Assembly: GCA_020425605.1 (NCBI GenBank)
Contig: JAGQRH010000017.1
Span: forward strand, 37,251-101,250
Length of the DNA: 64,000 bases
Origin: Planctomycetota bacterium
GTDB taxonomy: Bacteria; Planctomycetota; UBA8742; UBA2392
Reading direction: 5' to 3'
The translations under genes and the position numbers were made by a program. Numbering within the stretch: the first letter of the stretch is position 1; every line of letters starts with the position of its first letter. The notes below the pieces were generated by a model. That model searched no databases, had not been told where the DNA came from, and was given only the letters and a program-made list of their open reading frames with translations. Below are positions 25,086 to 34,118 of the stretch, piece by piece.

Positions 25086-27068
25086 ATGTACGACCTGCTG
25101 GAAAAAGCCGATACACCCGACGGGCTGAAAGAACTCGCCAAGAGCGATCTGCCAAAGCTGGCCGATCAGATGCGCCAGTTCATCATCGAGACCGTCGCCG
25201 GCCGGACCGGCGGGCACCTCGGCTCAGGGCTCGGAACGGTCGAACTGACCATTGCGCTCCACTACTTCTACAACCTGCTCAACCATGACAGCGTCGTGTT
25301 TGACGTCGGCCACCAGTGCTATCCGCACAAGTTGCTCACCGGGCGCCGGGAGCGGTTTGGCAGCCTGCGTCAGTACAAGGGCATTTCCGGCTTTCCTGAC
25401 CCGAAGGAAAGCCCGTTCGATCTCGTGAAGACGGGCCACGGCGGTACGTCACTCAGCACGGCGCTGGGCATTGCAGTCGCCAACAAGACCCAGGGATTCT
25501 CGGAGCGGACAAGCATCGCCGTGATCGGCGATGGCGCACTGCAGGAAGGCCAGGCGCTCGAAGCGCTGAACCACGGCGGCGACATGCGCGACCTGAAGTA
25601 CGTGATCGTGCTGAATGACAACGAGCACGGTATCGGCCCGGCCACGGGTGCGCTGGCCAACTACTTCAGCAAGTTCCGCACAAGCCAGGCCTACACCAGC
25701 GCCAAGAAAGACATCAAGAAGATGCTCAAGATGCTGGATGATTCCGCCGGCAGCTTCGGGCGCGCAGTGCATGACGTACTTGACCATGTAAAGGCGGGCC
25801 TGCACGGTCTCATGCCCGCCACACACCCGGGCGTCCTGTTTGAGGAACTGGGTTACTTCTACTACGGCCCGATCGACGGTCACGACATTGAACAGATGCT
25901 TGAGGCCTTCGAGAACATCCAGCGCATACCCAAGCCGGTCGTCCTGCACGTGATGACGAAGAAGGGCAAGGGATTCAACAACGACGAGCCCGACCATTAC
26001 GCCTATCACGCCGCCAAGACCCACAGCAAGCTGACGGCGCACCTTCCGAAGGAATTCAAGCGCGCAGGTGGACCGGCGTACACCGACGTCTTCATCGACA
26101 AGACCTTCGAGTTGATTGAGAAGGACGAAAAAGTCATCGCAATTACGGCCGCCATGCTGCAAGGCACTGGCCTGGAGAAAGTCCAGCAGAAGCACCCCGA
26201 TCGCGTTTACGACGTCGGCATGGCCGAGCAGCACGCGGTGGGTTTCGCGCAGGGCCTGAAACTGGGCGGTCTCAAGCCGATTTGCGCCGTCTACAGCACT
26301 TTCATGCAGCGCAGCGTCGACCAGTTGTTCCAGGAGCTTGCACTGATCAAGACGCCGGTTCTGATGGTGCTAGACCGCGCAGGCTTGGTCGGCCCGGATG
26401 GCGCCACGCACAATGGCGTGTTTGACATCGCCTACCTGAGCATGTTGCCCAACACGGTGCTCATGGCGCCGCGCGACGCGACCGAGTTGAAAGACATGAT
26501 GGAGTTCGGGCTTGAACTCAGCCTGCCCGCAGCGGTGCGTTTCCCGCGAACCAAGGCCCCGTCGCTTGATCAGGAGATGCCGCACAACCAGCCGCTGGAG
26601 GTGGGCAAGGCTGAAGTCCTGCGCGAAGGCGAGGACGGCGTGGTGATCGCCTACGGCTCCATGGTCTACCACTCCCTTGAGGCCATCGAGCTGATTGAGG
26701 AACGCCACGGCAAGAAGCTGACTCTCGTGAACGCGCGTTTTGCAAAGCCGTTTGACGAGGCCCTCTTTGCCAAATTGATCGAAAAGCACCCGCACGTGTT
26801 CACCGTCGAGGAACATGTCCGCCGCGGCGGCTTCGGCAGCATTGTGCTTGAGTTCGCCAATCGCGCGCGGCTTGAGGCCGGCAAGATTGAAGTGCTGGCG
26901 ATCGAGGACCGATTCGTCGACCACGGCGCACGTGTCGAGGTGCTGCAGGAGGTCGGACTGGACCCAGAGGGCATCGCCGCCAGCATCGAGCGTCGCCTGG
27001 GGCTGAGAGGCCCAGGCAGTGCAAGCGGCAGTACTCGCAACGTTTCCGCTGGAAGTAGCGTCAGCTGA
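25086..27068 (+). CDS. dxs: 1-deoxy-D-xylulose-5-phosphate synthase
   Basis: 660 residues from ATG 25086 (TGAGG upstream). The thiamine-diphosphate enzyme makes DXP from pyruvate and glyceraldehyde 3-phosphate, the first step of the MEP isoprenoid pathway. Diagnostic segments: GGHLGSGLGTVELTIALHY, DVGHQCYPHKLLTGR, the ThDP motif IGDGALQEGQALEALN, the MPATHPGVLFEELGYFYYGP region, and the pyrimidine-domain DRAGLVGPDGATHNGVFD, which separates Dxs from transketolase. The length is slightly above the usual 620-640. Its stop overlaps the NAD kinase start (TGATG). It supplies precursors for the farnesyl diphosphate synthase upstream and for menaquinone and undecaprenyl carriers. Confidence 0.95.
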   Translation: MYDLLEKADTPDGLKELAKSDLPKLADQMRQFIIETVAGRTGGHLGSGLGTVELTIALHYFYNLLNHDSVVFDVGHQCYPHKLLTGRRERFGSLRQYKGISGFPDPKESPFDLVKTGHGGTSLSTALGIAVANKTQGFSERTSIAVIGDGALQEGQALEALNHGGDMRDLKYVIVLNDNEHGIGPATGALANYFSKFRTSQAYTSAKKDIKKMLKMLDDSAGSFGRAVHDVLDHVKAGLHGLMPATHPGVLFEELGYFYYGPIDGHDIEQMLEAFENIQRIPKPVVLHVMTKKGKGFNNDEPDHYAYHAAKTHSKLTAHLPKEFKRAGGPAYTDVFIDKTFELIEKDEKVIAITAAMLQGTGLEKVQQKHPDRVYDVGMAEQHAVGFAQGLKLGGLKPICAVYSTFMQRSVDQLFQELALIKTPVLMVLDRAGLVGPDGATHNGVFDIAYLSMLPNTVLMAPRDATELKDMMEFGLELSLPAAVRFPRTKAPSLDQEMPHNQPLEVGKAEVLREGEDGVVIAYGSMVYHSLEAIELIEERHGKKLTLVNARFAKPFDEALFAKLIEKHPHVFTVEEHVRRGGFGSIVLEFANRARLEAGKIEVLAIEDRFVDHGARVEVLQEVGLDPEGIAASIERRLGLRGPGSASGSTRNVSAGSSVS

Positions 27069-27892
27069 TGATTCTCCTGACCGGTGACAACGATCGTGCT
27101 GACGTGGCCCACGCCATCGCCCAGGTCGAGCCCTTATTGCAGGAGCTCGTCGACGAAGTTGTAGTTGACGACGGGCGTGACCTCTCTGGCAGGACCCCGA
27201 CTCTGGTCATCAACTTCGGCGGCGACGGCTCCATTCTGCGTGCGGCCGGGCGATTGGGTGACCATCAGGTGCCGCTGCTCGGCGTGAACTTCGGGAAGTT
27301 CGGTTTCCTGGCCGAGTATGAGTTGCCTGAGCTGCTCGTGAATCTTGAGCGCGCAGTGCAAGGCAAACTCCCGACGCGCCAGTCTTTGCAGCTCAAGGTT
27401 GCGGTCACGTGCGGTGGCACGCGCACCGAGCGGACGGTGATCAACGACGTCGTGCTGCAGCGTGCCCCCAATCAGCGCATGTCTCACGTGTTTGCGCATC
27501 ATGATGGCGCGCTGATCGCGGACTACTTCGGCGACGGGCTGATCCTGTCGACCCCGCTCGGGTCCACGGCATACAACCTGGCGGGCGGTGGGGCGCTGCT
27601 GCATCCGGAATTGAACGCCCTGATTCTCACGCCGCTCTGTCCGCACACGCTTAGCTTGCGCCCGCTGGTGGTTCCGGCAAATGGCGTCCTGGAGCTGCGG
27701 ATCGAGGGCGACGATACCCTGACGATAACGATGGACGGAGAGGGCACGCTCGACCTGCACGGCGGCGACAGTGTTGAAGTAAGGAAGTCCGAAACGCCAC
27801 TTACGCTGGTCGCGCACCCGACACGCTCATATTTCGATACGCTGCGCCTGAAGTTTGACTGGAGCAAGCGTACGACGGTGTCGCGACCCTGA
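27068..27892 (+). CDS. nadK: NAD kinase
   Basis: 274 residues, normal length. It phosphorylates NAD to NADP. The family GGDG motif is present (VINFGGDGSILRAAGRL), followed by GVNFGKFGFLAEYE, and the second conserved block STPLGSTAYNLAGGG, then LTPLCPHTLSLRPLVVP. Translation is coupled to dxs by a TGATG overlap; NADPH is needed for the MEP reductases, which makes the pairing sensible. No frame damage is visible. Confidence 0.95.
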   Translation: MILLTGDNDRADVAHAIAQVEPLLQELVDEVVVDDGRDLSGRTPTLVINFGGDGSILRAAGRLGDHQVPLLGVNFGKFGFLAEYELPELLVNLERAVQGKLPTRQSLQLKVAVTCGGTRTERTVINDVVLQRAPNQRMSHVFAHHDGALIADYFGDGLILSTPLGSTAYNLAGGGALLHPELNALILTPLCPHTLSLRPLVVPANGVLELRIEGDDTLTITMDGEGTLDLHGGDSVEVRKSETPLTLVAHPTRSYFDTLRLKFDWSKRTTVSRP

Positions 27893-27902
27893 CGGCATGC
27901 CT

Positions 27903-27911
27903 TGCTATACT
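27903..27911 (+). promoter_or_regulatory. Extended -10 promoter element for the HD-GYP gene
   Basis: TGCTATACT (27903-27911) is an extended -10 (TGn plus TATACT, five of six) ending 25 bp before the ATG at 27936. No good -35 hexamer was found, which is tolerated with extended -10 sequences. Confidence 0.45.
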
Positions 27912-27935
27912 TCGCGGCGACCCCGTGAGGCACTC

Positions 27936-30047
27936 ATGCGCTCCGCGACGTCCAGACTGTCCAAACGAATTCCCATCACGTCTGCCAAGCAGGCGCTCAG
28001 CTTCATCGTCTACAGCGAAGACGAAACCCGCCGCCGCGCCGCGATGGCATCGCTCAGCGCGTCGCGCCGCTTTAGTGCGGACCGCGACCAGATCATTGAG
28101 ATTTCAGCACCTGACCAGACCGGCAACTTCTCGCTCCGGAACGGTGCGGTGCTGCTGCTCGACACGGCCAGTGCCCGTCTGGACCAGCAGACGCTTGAGG
28201 GTCGGGCACCTTCAACCGTGCTAGCGTCCTTTGGTGAAACACCGATTGACGATCCGCAGTTCGACGACCATTTCGGATTGCCATTGCAACAGGCGGCTTT
28301 TGACCGATTTATCCCGCGCGCCCGAGAGCTGGCATGGCTGCGATCACGGGCGTTCAGCGAGGGCTCCAGTGCGACGTCAGCCGACAAGTTGGCGCGCCTG
28401 AACCGCATTGGCACCGCGCTGTCCGACATCCGCGTTCTGAAGGATCTCCTGCAGGTCGTGCTGACCGAAGCTCGTAACATAATGGATGCGGATGCGGGCA
28501 GCATTTACACCATTGAAAGCGGCCGGGGGGCGGGCTTTAGCGGGCGCAAGGTGCTGGGCCGTGCAGAGCGTCGCACTCGTGCAGTTGCCGTCAAGCGCGC
28601 GGCACTGACCCAGCAGGTGTTCAGCCTGCGCTTCTCGGCGGCACAGAATGACAGCTGCGAGATACCCTTCGAGGAAATCGTCTTCCCAGCGAATCTTGAA
28701 AGCATCGCCGGCTATGCGGCCATTACGGGCGAGATTGTCGTCCTCGACGACGTGTACAAGCTTCCCGCCGAGACTCCGTACAAGTTCAAGAAAGCCATCG
28801 ATGAGAAGTATGGCTATCGCACCTGCAGCATGCTCACCGTGCCGCTCAAGAACACGAGCGACGAAGTCGTCGGGGTGGTCCAGCTGATCAACAAGAAGCA
28901 GAACCCGCTCAACAAGCTGGATCTCAAGAACAACCCGACCGACAACGTCATTCCGTTTACCGACGAGGACATTGAGCTCGCATCCAGCCTCGGCAGCCAG
29001 GCGGGCGTGGCGATCGAGAATGTACGCCTGATGGATGCTATCACGAACCTGTTCGAGCGCTTTGTCATCGCCTGCGTGCAGGCAGTGGAACAACGAGACC
29101 CCGCCACTGCGGGACATTCCGGCCGGGTCGACCGCATCACGATGGCGATGGCGGATGAAGTCAACAAGGCCACCGCCGGTACATATGCAGAGGAAATGTT
29201 CAGCGACGCAGAGATGGTTGAGCTTCACTATGCGGGCCTGCTGCACGATTTCGGCAAGATCGGTGTCCGCGAGAATGTTCTGACCAAGGCTGAAAAACTC
29301 TACCCTGGGCAGGCGCAGGCAATCGCATTTAGAGCCGAGATCATCCGGCGCGAGTTGCACATAGAGGCGCTGCAGCAGGAGGCACAGTTGCGTGCGAACG
29401 GTGTGCCCGCAGAGGCCGAGCTGCTGAATATCAAGAGCGCGCTGGCGGACAGGCTTGCCAAGCTCGAGGACGACTACGCATTCATTACCAAACACATCAA
29501 GCCGATCTTTGTTACGGACGAAGCCGAAGTTCGACTCAAGCAGATCTTTGACACGCCCTGGAAGATCGGCGATGGCACCTTCACGCTGATCAGTGAGGAC
29601 GAGTACAAGAGCCTTTGCACCAAACGCGGCACGCTCAATCCCGAGGAGCGCAAGGAAATCGAGAATCACGTTGCGGACTCGTGGCAGTTCCTGAAGCGCA
29701 TTCCATGGACTGACGACCTTGCGCGCGTCCCTGAAATTGCAGGCCAGCACCACGAGAAAATGCGCGGCGGTGGCTATCCCAATGGTGTTCCCGCAGGAGA
29801 AACACCGCTTGGCTCACGCCTCATGGCCGTGGCTGACGTGTTCGACAGCCTCACCGCCAGCGACCGGCCTTACAAGCCAGCGATCCCGCTGGAGCGCGCA
29901 ATCCAGATCCTTGAGGCGATGGCAAAGGACGGCGACCTGGACCCGGAAGTGGTGAAACTGTTCATCAACACGAAGATCTGGGAGAAGCTGAAGCTCAAAG
30001 TGTTGCGCATGGCCGACGCCAACGCTGAGCAGAAGGCCGCCCGCTGA
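27936..30047 (+). CDS. GAF and HD-GYP domain signalling phosphodiesterase with unusual insertion
   Basis: 703 residues from ATG 27936 (TGAGG at 5 bp). The N-terminal 150 residues are unassigned. A GAF domain occupies about 155-345 (ADAGSIYTIESGRG, IAGYAAITGEIVVLDDVY, VPLKNTSDEVVGVVQLINKK). The HD-GYP domain follows: ATAGHSGRVDRITMAMA (about 390), catalytic HDFGKIG (about 437), HHEKMRGGGYPNG (about 605), and VADVFDSLTASDRPYK. All metal ligands and the GYP motif are present, so hydrolysis of c-di-GMP or a related dinucleotide is expected. About 100 extra residues, mostly helical, separate RENVLTKAEKLYP from GTLNPEERKEIENH, where normal HD-GYP domains are continuous. Confidence 0.9.
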   Translation: MRSATSRLSKRIPITSAKQALSFIVYSEDETRRRAAMASLSASRRFSADRDQIIEISAPDQTGNFSLRNGAVLLLDTASARLDQQTLEGRAPSTVLASFGETPIDDPQFDDHFGLPLQQAAFDRFIPRARELAWLRSRAFSEGSSATSADKLARLNRIGTALSDIRVLKDLLQVVLTEARNIMDADAGSIYTIESGRGAGFSGRKVLGRAERRTRAVAVKRAALTQQVFSLRFSAAQNDSCEIPFEEIVFPANLESIAGYAAITGEIVVLDDVYKLPAETPYKFKKAIDEKYGYRTCSMLTVPLKNTSDEVVGVVQLINKKQNPLNKLDLKNNPTDNVIPFTDEDIELASSLGSQAGVAIENVRLMDAITNLFERFVIACVQAVEQRDPATAGHSGRVDRITMAMADEVNKATAGTYAEEMFSDAEMVELHYAGLLHDFGKIGVRENVLTKAEKLYPGQAQAIAFRAEIIRRELHIEALQQEAQLRANGVPAEAELLNIKSALADRLAKLEDDYAFITKHIKPIFVTDEAEVRLKQIFDTPWKIGDGTFTLISEDEYKSLCTKRGTLNPEERKEIENHVADSWQFLKRIPWTDDLARVPEIAGQHHEKMRGGGYPNGVPAGETPLGSRLMAVADVFDSLTASDRPYKPAIPLERAIQILEAMAKDGDLDPEVVKLFINTKIWEKLKLKVLRMADANAEQKAAR

Positions 30048-30051
30048 TCGG

Positions 30052-30079
30052 TTGCCACGGCCGCACGAGGGGCTAGACT
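30052..30079 (+). promoter_or_regulatory. Candidate promoter for mqnD
   Basis: TTGCCA (30052-30057), 16 bp, TAGACT (30074-30079), ending 29 bp before the mqnD ATG. The -10 is part of the recurrent 8-mer GCTAGACT. Confidence 0.45.
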
Positions 30080-30107
30080 CCGGCCCTTTGATAGAGGCGC
30101 CGCAACC

Positions 30108-30944
30108 ATGCCCGAAGCCAAGACGATCACAGTAGCCCACAGCCCGGACGCAGACGACGCGTTCATGTTCCATGCGCTGGCCAACCACAAAATCGACACC
30201 GGCTGGCTGACGATCAATCATGAGCTGTGCGACATCGAGACGCTGAACCAGCGCGCAAAGAGGAACGAACTGGAAGTTACGGCCGTCAGCTTTCACGCCT
30301 ATCCGTACATTTCCGACAAGTACGTGATCACTCGCGCGGGCGCCAGCATGGGCGACCGCTACGGCCCCGTTTTGGTCAGCAAGGAGCCGTTGAACCCGGC
30401 CGAGCTAAAGGGCAAGAAGGTCGGCGTGCCCGGCCCGCTTACCAGCGCGACGCTGGCCATGCGGCTCTACAACGATGACGTCGAGTTGGTGAATCTGGAC
30501 TTCAACAAGGTCCAGCACGCGGTACTCGACGGTACGGTGGACGCCGGCGTCATCATCCACGAAGGCCAGGTTACCTACAACGACCTCAAGCTCTTCAAGG
30601 TCGTCGACCTGGGCGAGTGGTGGTACACGAAGTACGAGTTGCCCTTGCCGCTCGGCTGCAATGTGGCGCGTCGCGACCTTGGAAACGAAGTCATCGCCCA
30701 ATTCAGCAAGTGCTTCGGCGAGAGCATCAAGTATGCACTCGAACACCGGCAAGAGGCGCTGGACTACGCACTCACGTATGGCCGCGGCCTGGATCGCGGT
30801 CGTGCAGACAAGTTCGTCGGCATGTACGTGAACGACTACACGATCGACATCGGCGATCGCGGCATGGAAGCGGCCAGGCTGTTCTTGAAGCTCGGCCGTG
30901 AGCGCGGCTTTGTCACGTCAGATGCCGAGCCCGAGTGGATCTGA
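30108..30944 (+). CDS. mqnD: 1,4-dihydroxy-6-naphthoate synthase (futalosine pathway)
   Basis: 278 residues, normal for MqnD, a cytosolic enzyme with a periplasmic-binding-protein fold that converts cyclic de-hypoxanthine futalosine to 1,4-dihydroxy-6-naphthoate in menaquinone synthesis. Recognised from the N-terminal HSPDADDAFMFHAL, then ALL-type segment VTAVSFHAYPYISDKY, GDRYGPVLVSKEPL, KKVGVPGPLTSATLAMRL and the catalytic-cleft VIIHEGQVTY, which contains the His used in catalysis. A solute-binding protein is excluded by the lack of a signal peptide. Other mqn genes are not in this window. It has its own promoter-like sequence and is followed after 38 bp by a polyferredoxin. Confidence 0.88.
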   Translation: MPEAKTITVAHSPDADDAFMFHALANHKIDTGWLTINHELCDIETLNQRAKRNELEVTAVSFHAYPYISDKYVITRAGASMGDRYGPVLVSKEPLNPAELKGKKVGVPGPLTSATLAMRLYNDDVELVNLDFNKVQHAVLDGTVDAGVIIHEGQVTYNDLKLFKVVDLGEWWYTKYELPLPLGCNVARRDLGNEVIAQFSKCFGESIKYALEHRQEALDYALTYGRGLDRGRADKFVGMYVNDYTIDIGDRGMEAARLFLKLGRERGFVTSDAEPEWI

Positions 30945-30982
30945 CCCTCCCGCCCCGCCGTGATCTGCGGTAACCTGCGGGC

Positions 30983-31654
30983 ATGGCTGACCAGAAGCCC
31001 ACGGACCCCAATAAGCGCGACTCAATCCGCAAATTCGCGGGCGAGGCGGTGAAACAGGCCACGCGTTTTGTGCCTGGCTCAAAGATCGTCCAGAACTGGG
31101 ACCCCGGGCTGTTCAAGAAGCTATACGAGGGCGGGGTTACGAAGGCTTCGGCCGTGCCGCGCGACTTCACCGACATGCACGGGCGCAAATTCTTCCGCCC
31201 ACCTGGCGCGATCCACGAAGATTCATTCAACGACGTCTGCAGCAAGTGCAACAAGTGCGTGGAGGCTTGCCCTGAGAAAGTGATCGTCCGCAGCAACGGC
31301 AAAGACGGCGGTACCGAAGGCACGCCCATGCTGCGGCCGAACCACGGCGCATGCACTCTGTGCGGCGACTGCATGGACGTCTGCCCGACCGGTGCGCTCA
31401 AGAAAACGCCGGTGGGGGAGATTCGCATTGGCATCGCCGTGGTCGAGCCGGATACTTGCCTGGGCTACCTCGGCAAGTCTTGCCGCGCCTGCCACGACGC
31501 CTGCCCCCTCGAGCCCAACGCCATTGACTTTGATGCGACCGTGCCGAAAGTCGACAGCCGCATCTGCACCGGCTGTGGCCTGTGCGTGCACGATTGTCCC
31601 ACCAAGCCGTCCAGCATCGTTGTGCTGCCGCGGCCGAAACGGAGCGCGAAGTGA
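30983..31654 (+). CDS. Cytosolic polyferredoxin with four [4Fe-4S] motifs
   Basis: 223 residues. After a 75-residue N-terminal region lacking a signal or Tat motif there are four cysteine clusters: CSKCNKCVEACP, CTLCGDCMDVCP, CLGYLGKSCRACHDACP (with extended first spacing) and CTGCGLCVHDCP. The set and spacing resemble NapG/MauM/NapF-type polyferredoxins, but their Tat leader is absent. It would pass electrons between low-potential partners. The last codons overlap the start of a cysteine desulfurase (GTGA), so the iron-sulfur protein and an enzyme that supplies sulfur for clusters are made together. Redox partner unknown. Confidence 0.85.
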   Translation: MADQKPTDPNKRDSIRKFAGEAVKQATRFVPGSKIVQNWDPGLFKKLYEGGVTKASAVPRDFTDMHGRKFFRPPGAIHEDSFNDVCSKCNKCVEACPEKVIVRSNGKDGGTEGTPMLRPNHGACTLCGDCMDVCPTGALKKTPVGEIRIGIAVVEPDTCLGYLGKSCRACHDACPLEPNAIDFDATVPKVDSRICTGCGLCVHDCPTKPSSIVVLPRPKRSAK

Positions 31655-32808
31655 CAGTGAAGGATTACGTTTACTGCGATTTCGCCGCCGGCTCGCCCGC
31701 GCGCCCGGAAGTGCTGGAGGTCTTCAACCAGTACGCGACGCAGCAGTACAGCAACCCCGGCGCGCATCACCCGCTGGCCTACGTTGCCAAGAAGCACCTG
31801 TGGGAGCTGCACGAGCGCATGGGCCGCGTGATCGGGGCCGACCCGCGCGAGATCATCTTCACCAGCGGCGGAACCGAGAGCGACATTCTTGCGTTGCGCG
31901 GAGTGATGCAGAACGCAACCACGCCGCGCAACGAGCTGGTCATCAGCGCGATTGAGCACCACGCCGTGTTGCTGGAAGCCCAGCGCATGGAACGCGCTGG
32001 CACGAAAGTGCACTACGTGCCGGTGTCATCCGGCGGCGTGATCGACCTGGTTGCGCTGGCGGAGACCGTCAGCGAGCGCACGGCGCTGGTCAGCGTGATG
32101 TATGCGAACAATGAAACCGGCGTGATCCAGCCGGTGAAGGAAGTCGGCGAGATCGCTCACGCCGCAGGCGCGAAGTTCCACTGCGACGCCGTGCAGGCAT
32201 TCTGGAAGCTGGCCCTGAAGCCGAAGGAAATTGGCGCCGACCTGATGAGCCTCGCAGGCGCCAAGTTCGGCGGGCCTAAGGGGACCGGCCTGCTCTACAA
32301 CGAGATGACCAACCGCATCTCGCCGGTGATCGTCGGCGGCCCTCAGGAGTGGGGCTACCGCGCGGGCACGGAAGACATGTCTGGCATGGCGGCGCTTGCA
32401 ACCGCGATGGAGTTGTCCGAGGCGGAGCGGGAGAAGATCTGGCCGCGCGTCGAGAAGATCCGCGACGCGATGGAGGAGCGCATCATTGACGGGTTGGGCG
32501 CGCAGGTTCGTATCAATGGCAAGGGCGCGCCGCGCTTGCCGAACATCAGCAACATCAGCTTCCTCGAGATCGAAGGCCAGGCGCTCGCAATCGAGCTCGG
32601 CGAACAAGGCTATTGTGTAGGCCTGGGCAGCGCCTGCGCACCCGGTGAAACCGACCCAAGCCACGTCCTCGCGGCCATGGGGCTTAGCTGGGAGGATGCG
32701 ATCGGCTGCATTCGCGTCAGTTTCGGCCCGGACATCACGGCCGAGCAGGCCAACCGCCTCGCCGACTTGTGCGTGGCAAACTACAAGCACTTGAAGGGCA
32801 TCGGCTAG
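31651..32808 (+). CDS. Cysteine desulfurase-family PLP enzyme (NifS/IscS-like)
   Basis: 385 residues from GTG 31651, overlapping the preceding stop by four bases. The fold-type I aminotransferase signature of NifS/IscS is clear: IYCDFAAGSPARPEV-like N-terminus (here VYCDFAAGSPARPEV), FTSGGTESDI, ISAIEHHAVL, YANNETGVIQP, PLP lysine Lys205 in AGAKFGGPKGTG, and Cys329 in GLGSACAPG, the persulfide loop. Compared with IscS (SGHK), the residues two before and directly before the lysine are Ala, so the usual Ser and His are missing. The C-terminal WEDAIGCIRVSFGP block is normal. Likely role: sulfur for Fe-S clusters or thiolation; the substitutions leave some doubt. Confidence 0.88.
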   Translation: MTVKDYVYCDFAAGSPARPEVLEVFNQYATQQYSNPGAHHPLAYVAKKHLWELHERMGRVIGADPREIIFTSGGTESDILALRGVMQNATTPRNELVISAIEHHAVLLEAQRMERAGTKVHYVPVSSGGVIDLVALAETVSERTALVSVMYANNETGVIQPVKEVGEIAHAAGAKFHCDAVQAFWKLALKPKEIGADLMSLAGAKFGGPKGTGLLYNEMTNRISPVIVGGPQEWGYRAGTEDMSGMAALATAMELSEAEREKIWPRVEKIRDAMEERIIDGLGAQVRINGKGAPRLPNISNISFLEIEGQALAIELGEQGYCVGLGSACAPGETDPSHVLAAMGLSWEDAIGCIRVSFGPDITAEQANRLADLCVANYKHLKGIG

Positions 32809-32811
32809 GCG

Positions 32812-34116
32812 ATGGCGAACCGCGTCCTTCAGCCGCTGACCAAGCCATTTGACGTGCGGCTGGAACTGCCGGGCTCCAAGTCATTTTCCAACCGCGCGCT
32901 GGTTTGTGCAGCGCTGTCCGGGTCTGTGTGCACTGTCTCGAACCTGTCGCCTGCCGACGACACGGCGCTGATGCTGAACGTGCTGGCCGATCTGGGCTGG
33001 CAGGTGCGGCGCGCAAACCCGCTGGCGAAGGAAGTCTCGCTCACGCCACCTAGGAATCCGCCTGCACATTCGGTAACGGTGTACACCGGTCCGGCCGGTA
33101 CGGTGACACGGTTTGCGGCCGCGCTGCTGACGGTAGTGCCCGGCCAATTCACGCTGGACGGCAACGAGCGCATGCGCGAGCGACCGATGGGGGAGCTGAT
33201 TGCAGCCCTGCGGAGTCTCAAGGCGCAGATCACGGAGAAAGCTACACAGGGCTGCGTGCCCCTTGAGATCGAAGGGGCGTCTTTGCGCGGCGGTAAGTGC
33301 GCTCTGCGGGGCGATGTCTCCAGCCAGTTCCTGTCCGCCTTGCTGATGGTTGCACCAACGCGCGGTGGGGGAGTCGAGGTTGAAATCGAGGGGGATTTGG
33401 TCAGCAAGCCTTACGCGGACATCACCCTGGAGGTAATGAAGGCCTTCGGGGTGCCGGATGGCGCGATCGAACGCGACGGCTACCGCCGCTTTCACATCCA
33501 CGAAGCGAACTATCGCCCAACACATTACGCCTGCCCGCCAGACGGCACGGCCGCGAGCTACTTCTGGGGCGCGGCGGCCGTCAGTGGTGGCACCTGTGTG
33601 ATCGACGGCTTGTCGCGCGGCGGCGTGCAGGGTGACGTGCGCTTCGTCGACCTGCTGGAGCAGATGGGTTGCGACGTGCTGGAGTTCCCGAACGGTCTTG
33701 GTGTAAAGGGTGCACCACTGCGTGCGGTTGAAGCGGATCTCGCCGGCCTGCCGGATTGCGCCCAAACACTCGCGGTCGTGTGCGCCTTTGCGCAGGGGAC
33801 TTCACACCTTACCGGGCTGAGTACGCTGCGGGTCAAAGAAACAGACCGCATCGCTGCTTTGCAGTCAGAGTTGAAGAAGCTGGGCGTGGAAACACGGGCA
33901 GGTGGCGACTGGCTGGAGGTGGATGGTAGAGGCCCCTTCGCTGATGCTTCGGGCTCCAACCCAGCATCGATTGCAACCTACGACGACCATCGTATGGCAA
34001 TGAGCTTTGCAATCGCCGGCCTACGCATGCCGGTCAGGATTGAAAACCCCGAGTGTGTGTCAAAGAGCTTCCCGACGTTCTGGGAGTACTGGGCGAGGCT
34101 CGAACGCAACGCTTAG
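32812..34116 (+). CDS. aroA: 3-phosphoshikimate 1-carboxyvinyltransferase (EPSP synthase)
   Basis: 434 residues. It joins shikimate 3-phosphate and phosphoenolpyruvate in the chorismate pathway, which also feeds the futalosine route. Marks: LPGSKSFSNRALVCAAL at the N-terminus, GPAGTVTRFAAALLT (the GNAGTA-type PEP loop, here with Thr), RERPMGELIAALR, SSQFLSALLM, PDGTAASYFWGAAA, LRVKETDRIAALQSEL and YDDHRMAMSFA. The loop GPAGTVTR differs from classic GNAGTAMR. It starts 3 bp after the desulfurase stop and ends 2 bp before a convergent gene. Confidence 0.94.
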   Translation: MANRVLQPLTKPFDVRLELPGSKSFSNRALVCAALSGSVCTVSNLSPADDTALMLNVLADLGWQVRRANPLAKEVSLTPPRNPPAHSVTVYTGPAGTVTRFAAALLTVVPGQFTLDGNERMRERPMGELIAALRSLKAQITEKATQGCVPLEIEGASLRGGKCALRGDVSSQFLSALLMVAPTRGGGVEVEIEGDLVSKPYADITLEVMKAFGVPDGAIERDGYRRFHIHEANYRPTHYACPPDGTAASYFWGAAAVSGGTCVIDGLSRGGVQGDVRFVDLLEQMGCDVLEFPNGLGVKGAPLRAVEADLAGLPDCAQTLAVVCAFAQGTSHLTGLSTLRVKETDRIAALQSELKKLGVETRAGGDWLEVDGRGPFADASGSNPASIATYDDHRMAMSFAIAGLRMPVRIENPECVSKSFPTFWEYWARLERNA

Positions 34117-34118
34117 CG

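Noticed and set aside
28377..29753. Long minus-strand frame (458 codons) opposite the GAF/HD-GYP gene
   Set aside because: Antisense shadow; no recognisable motifs and the sense frame contains complete catalytic motifs.
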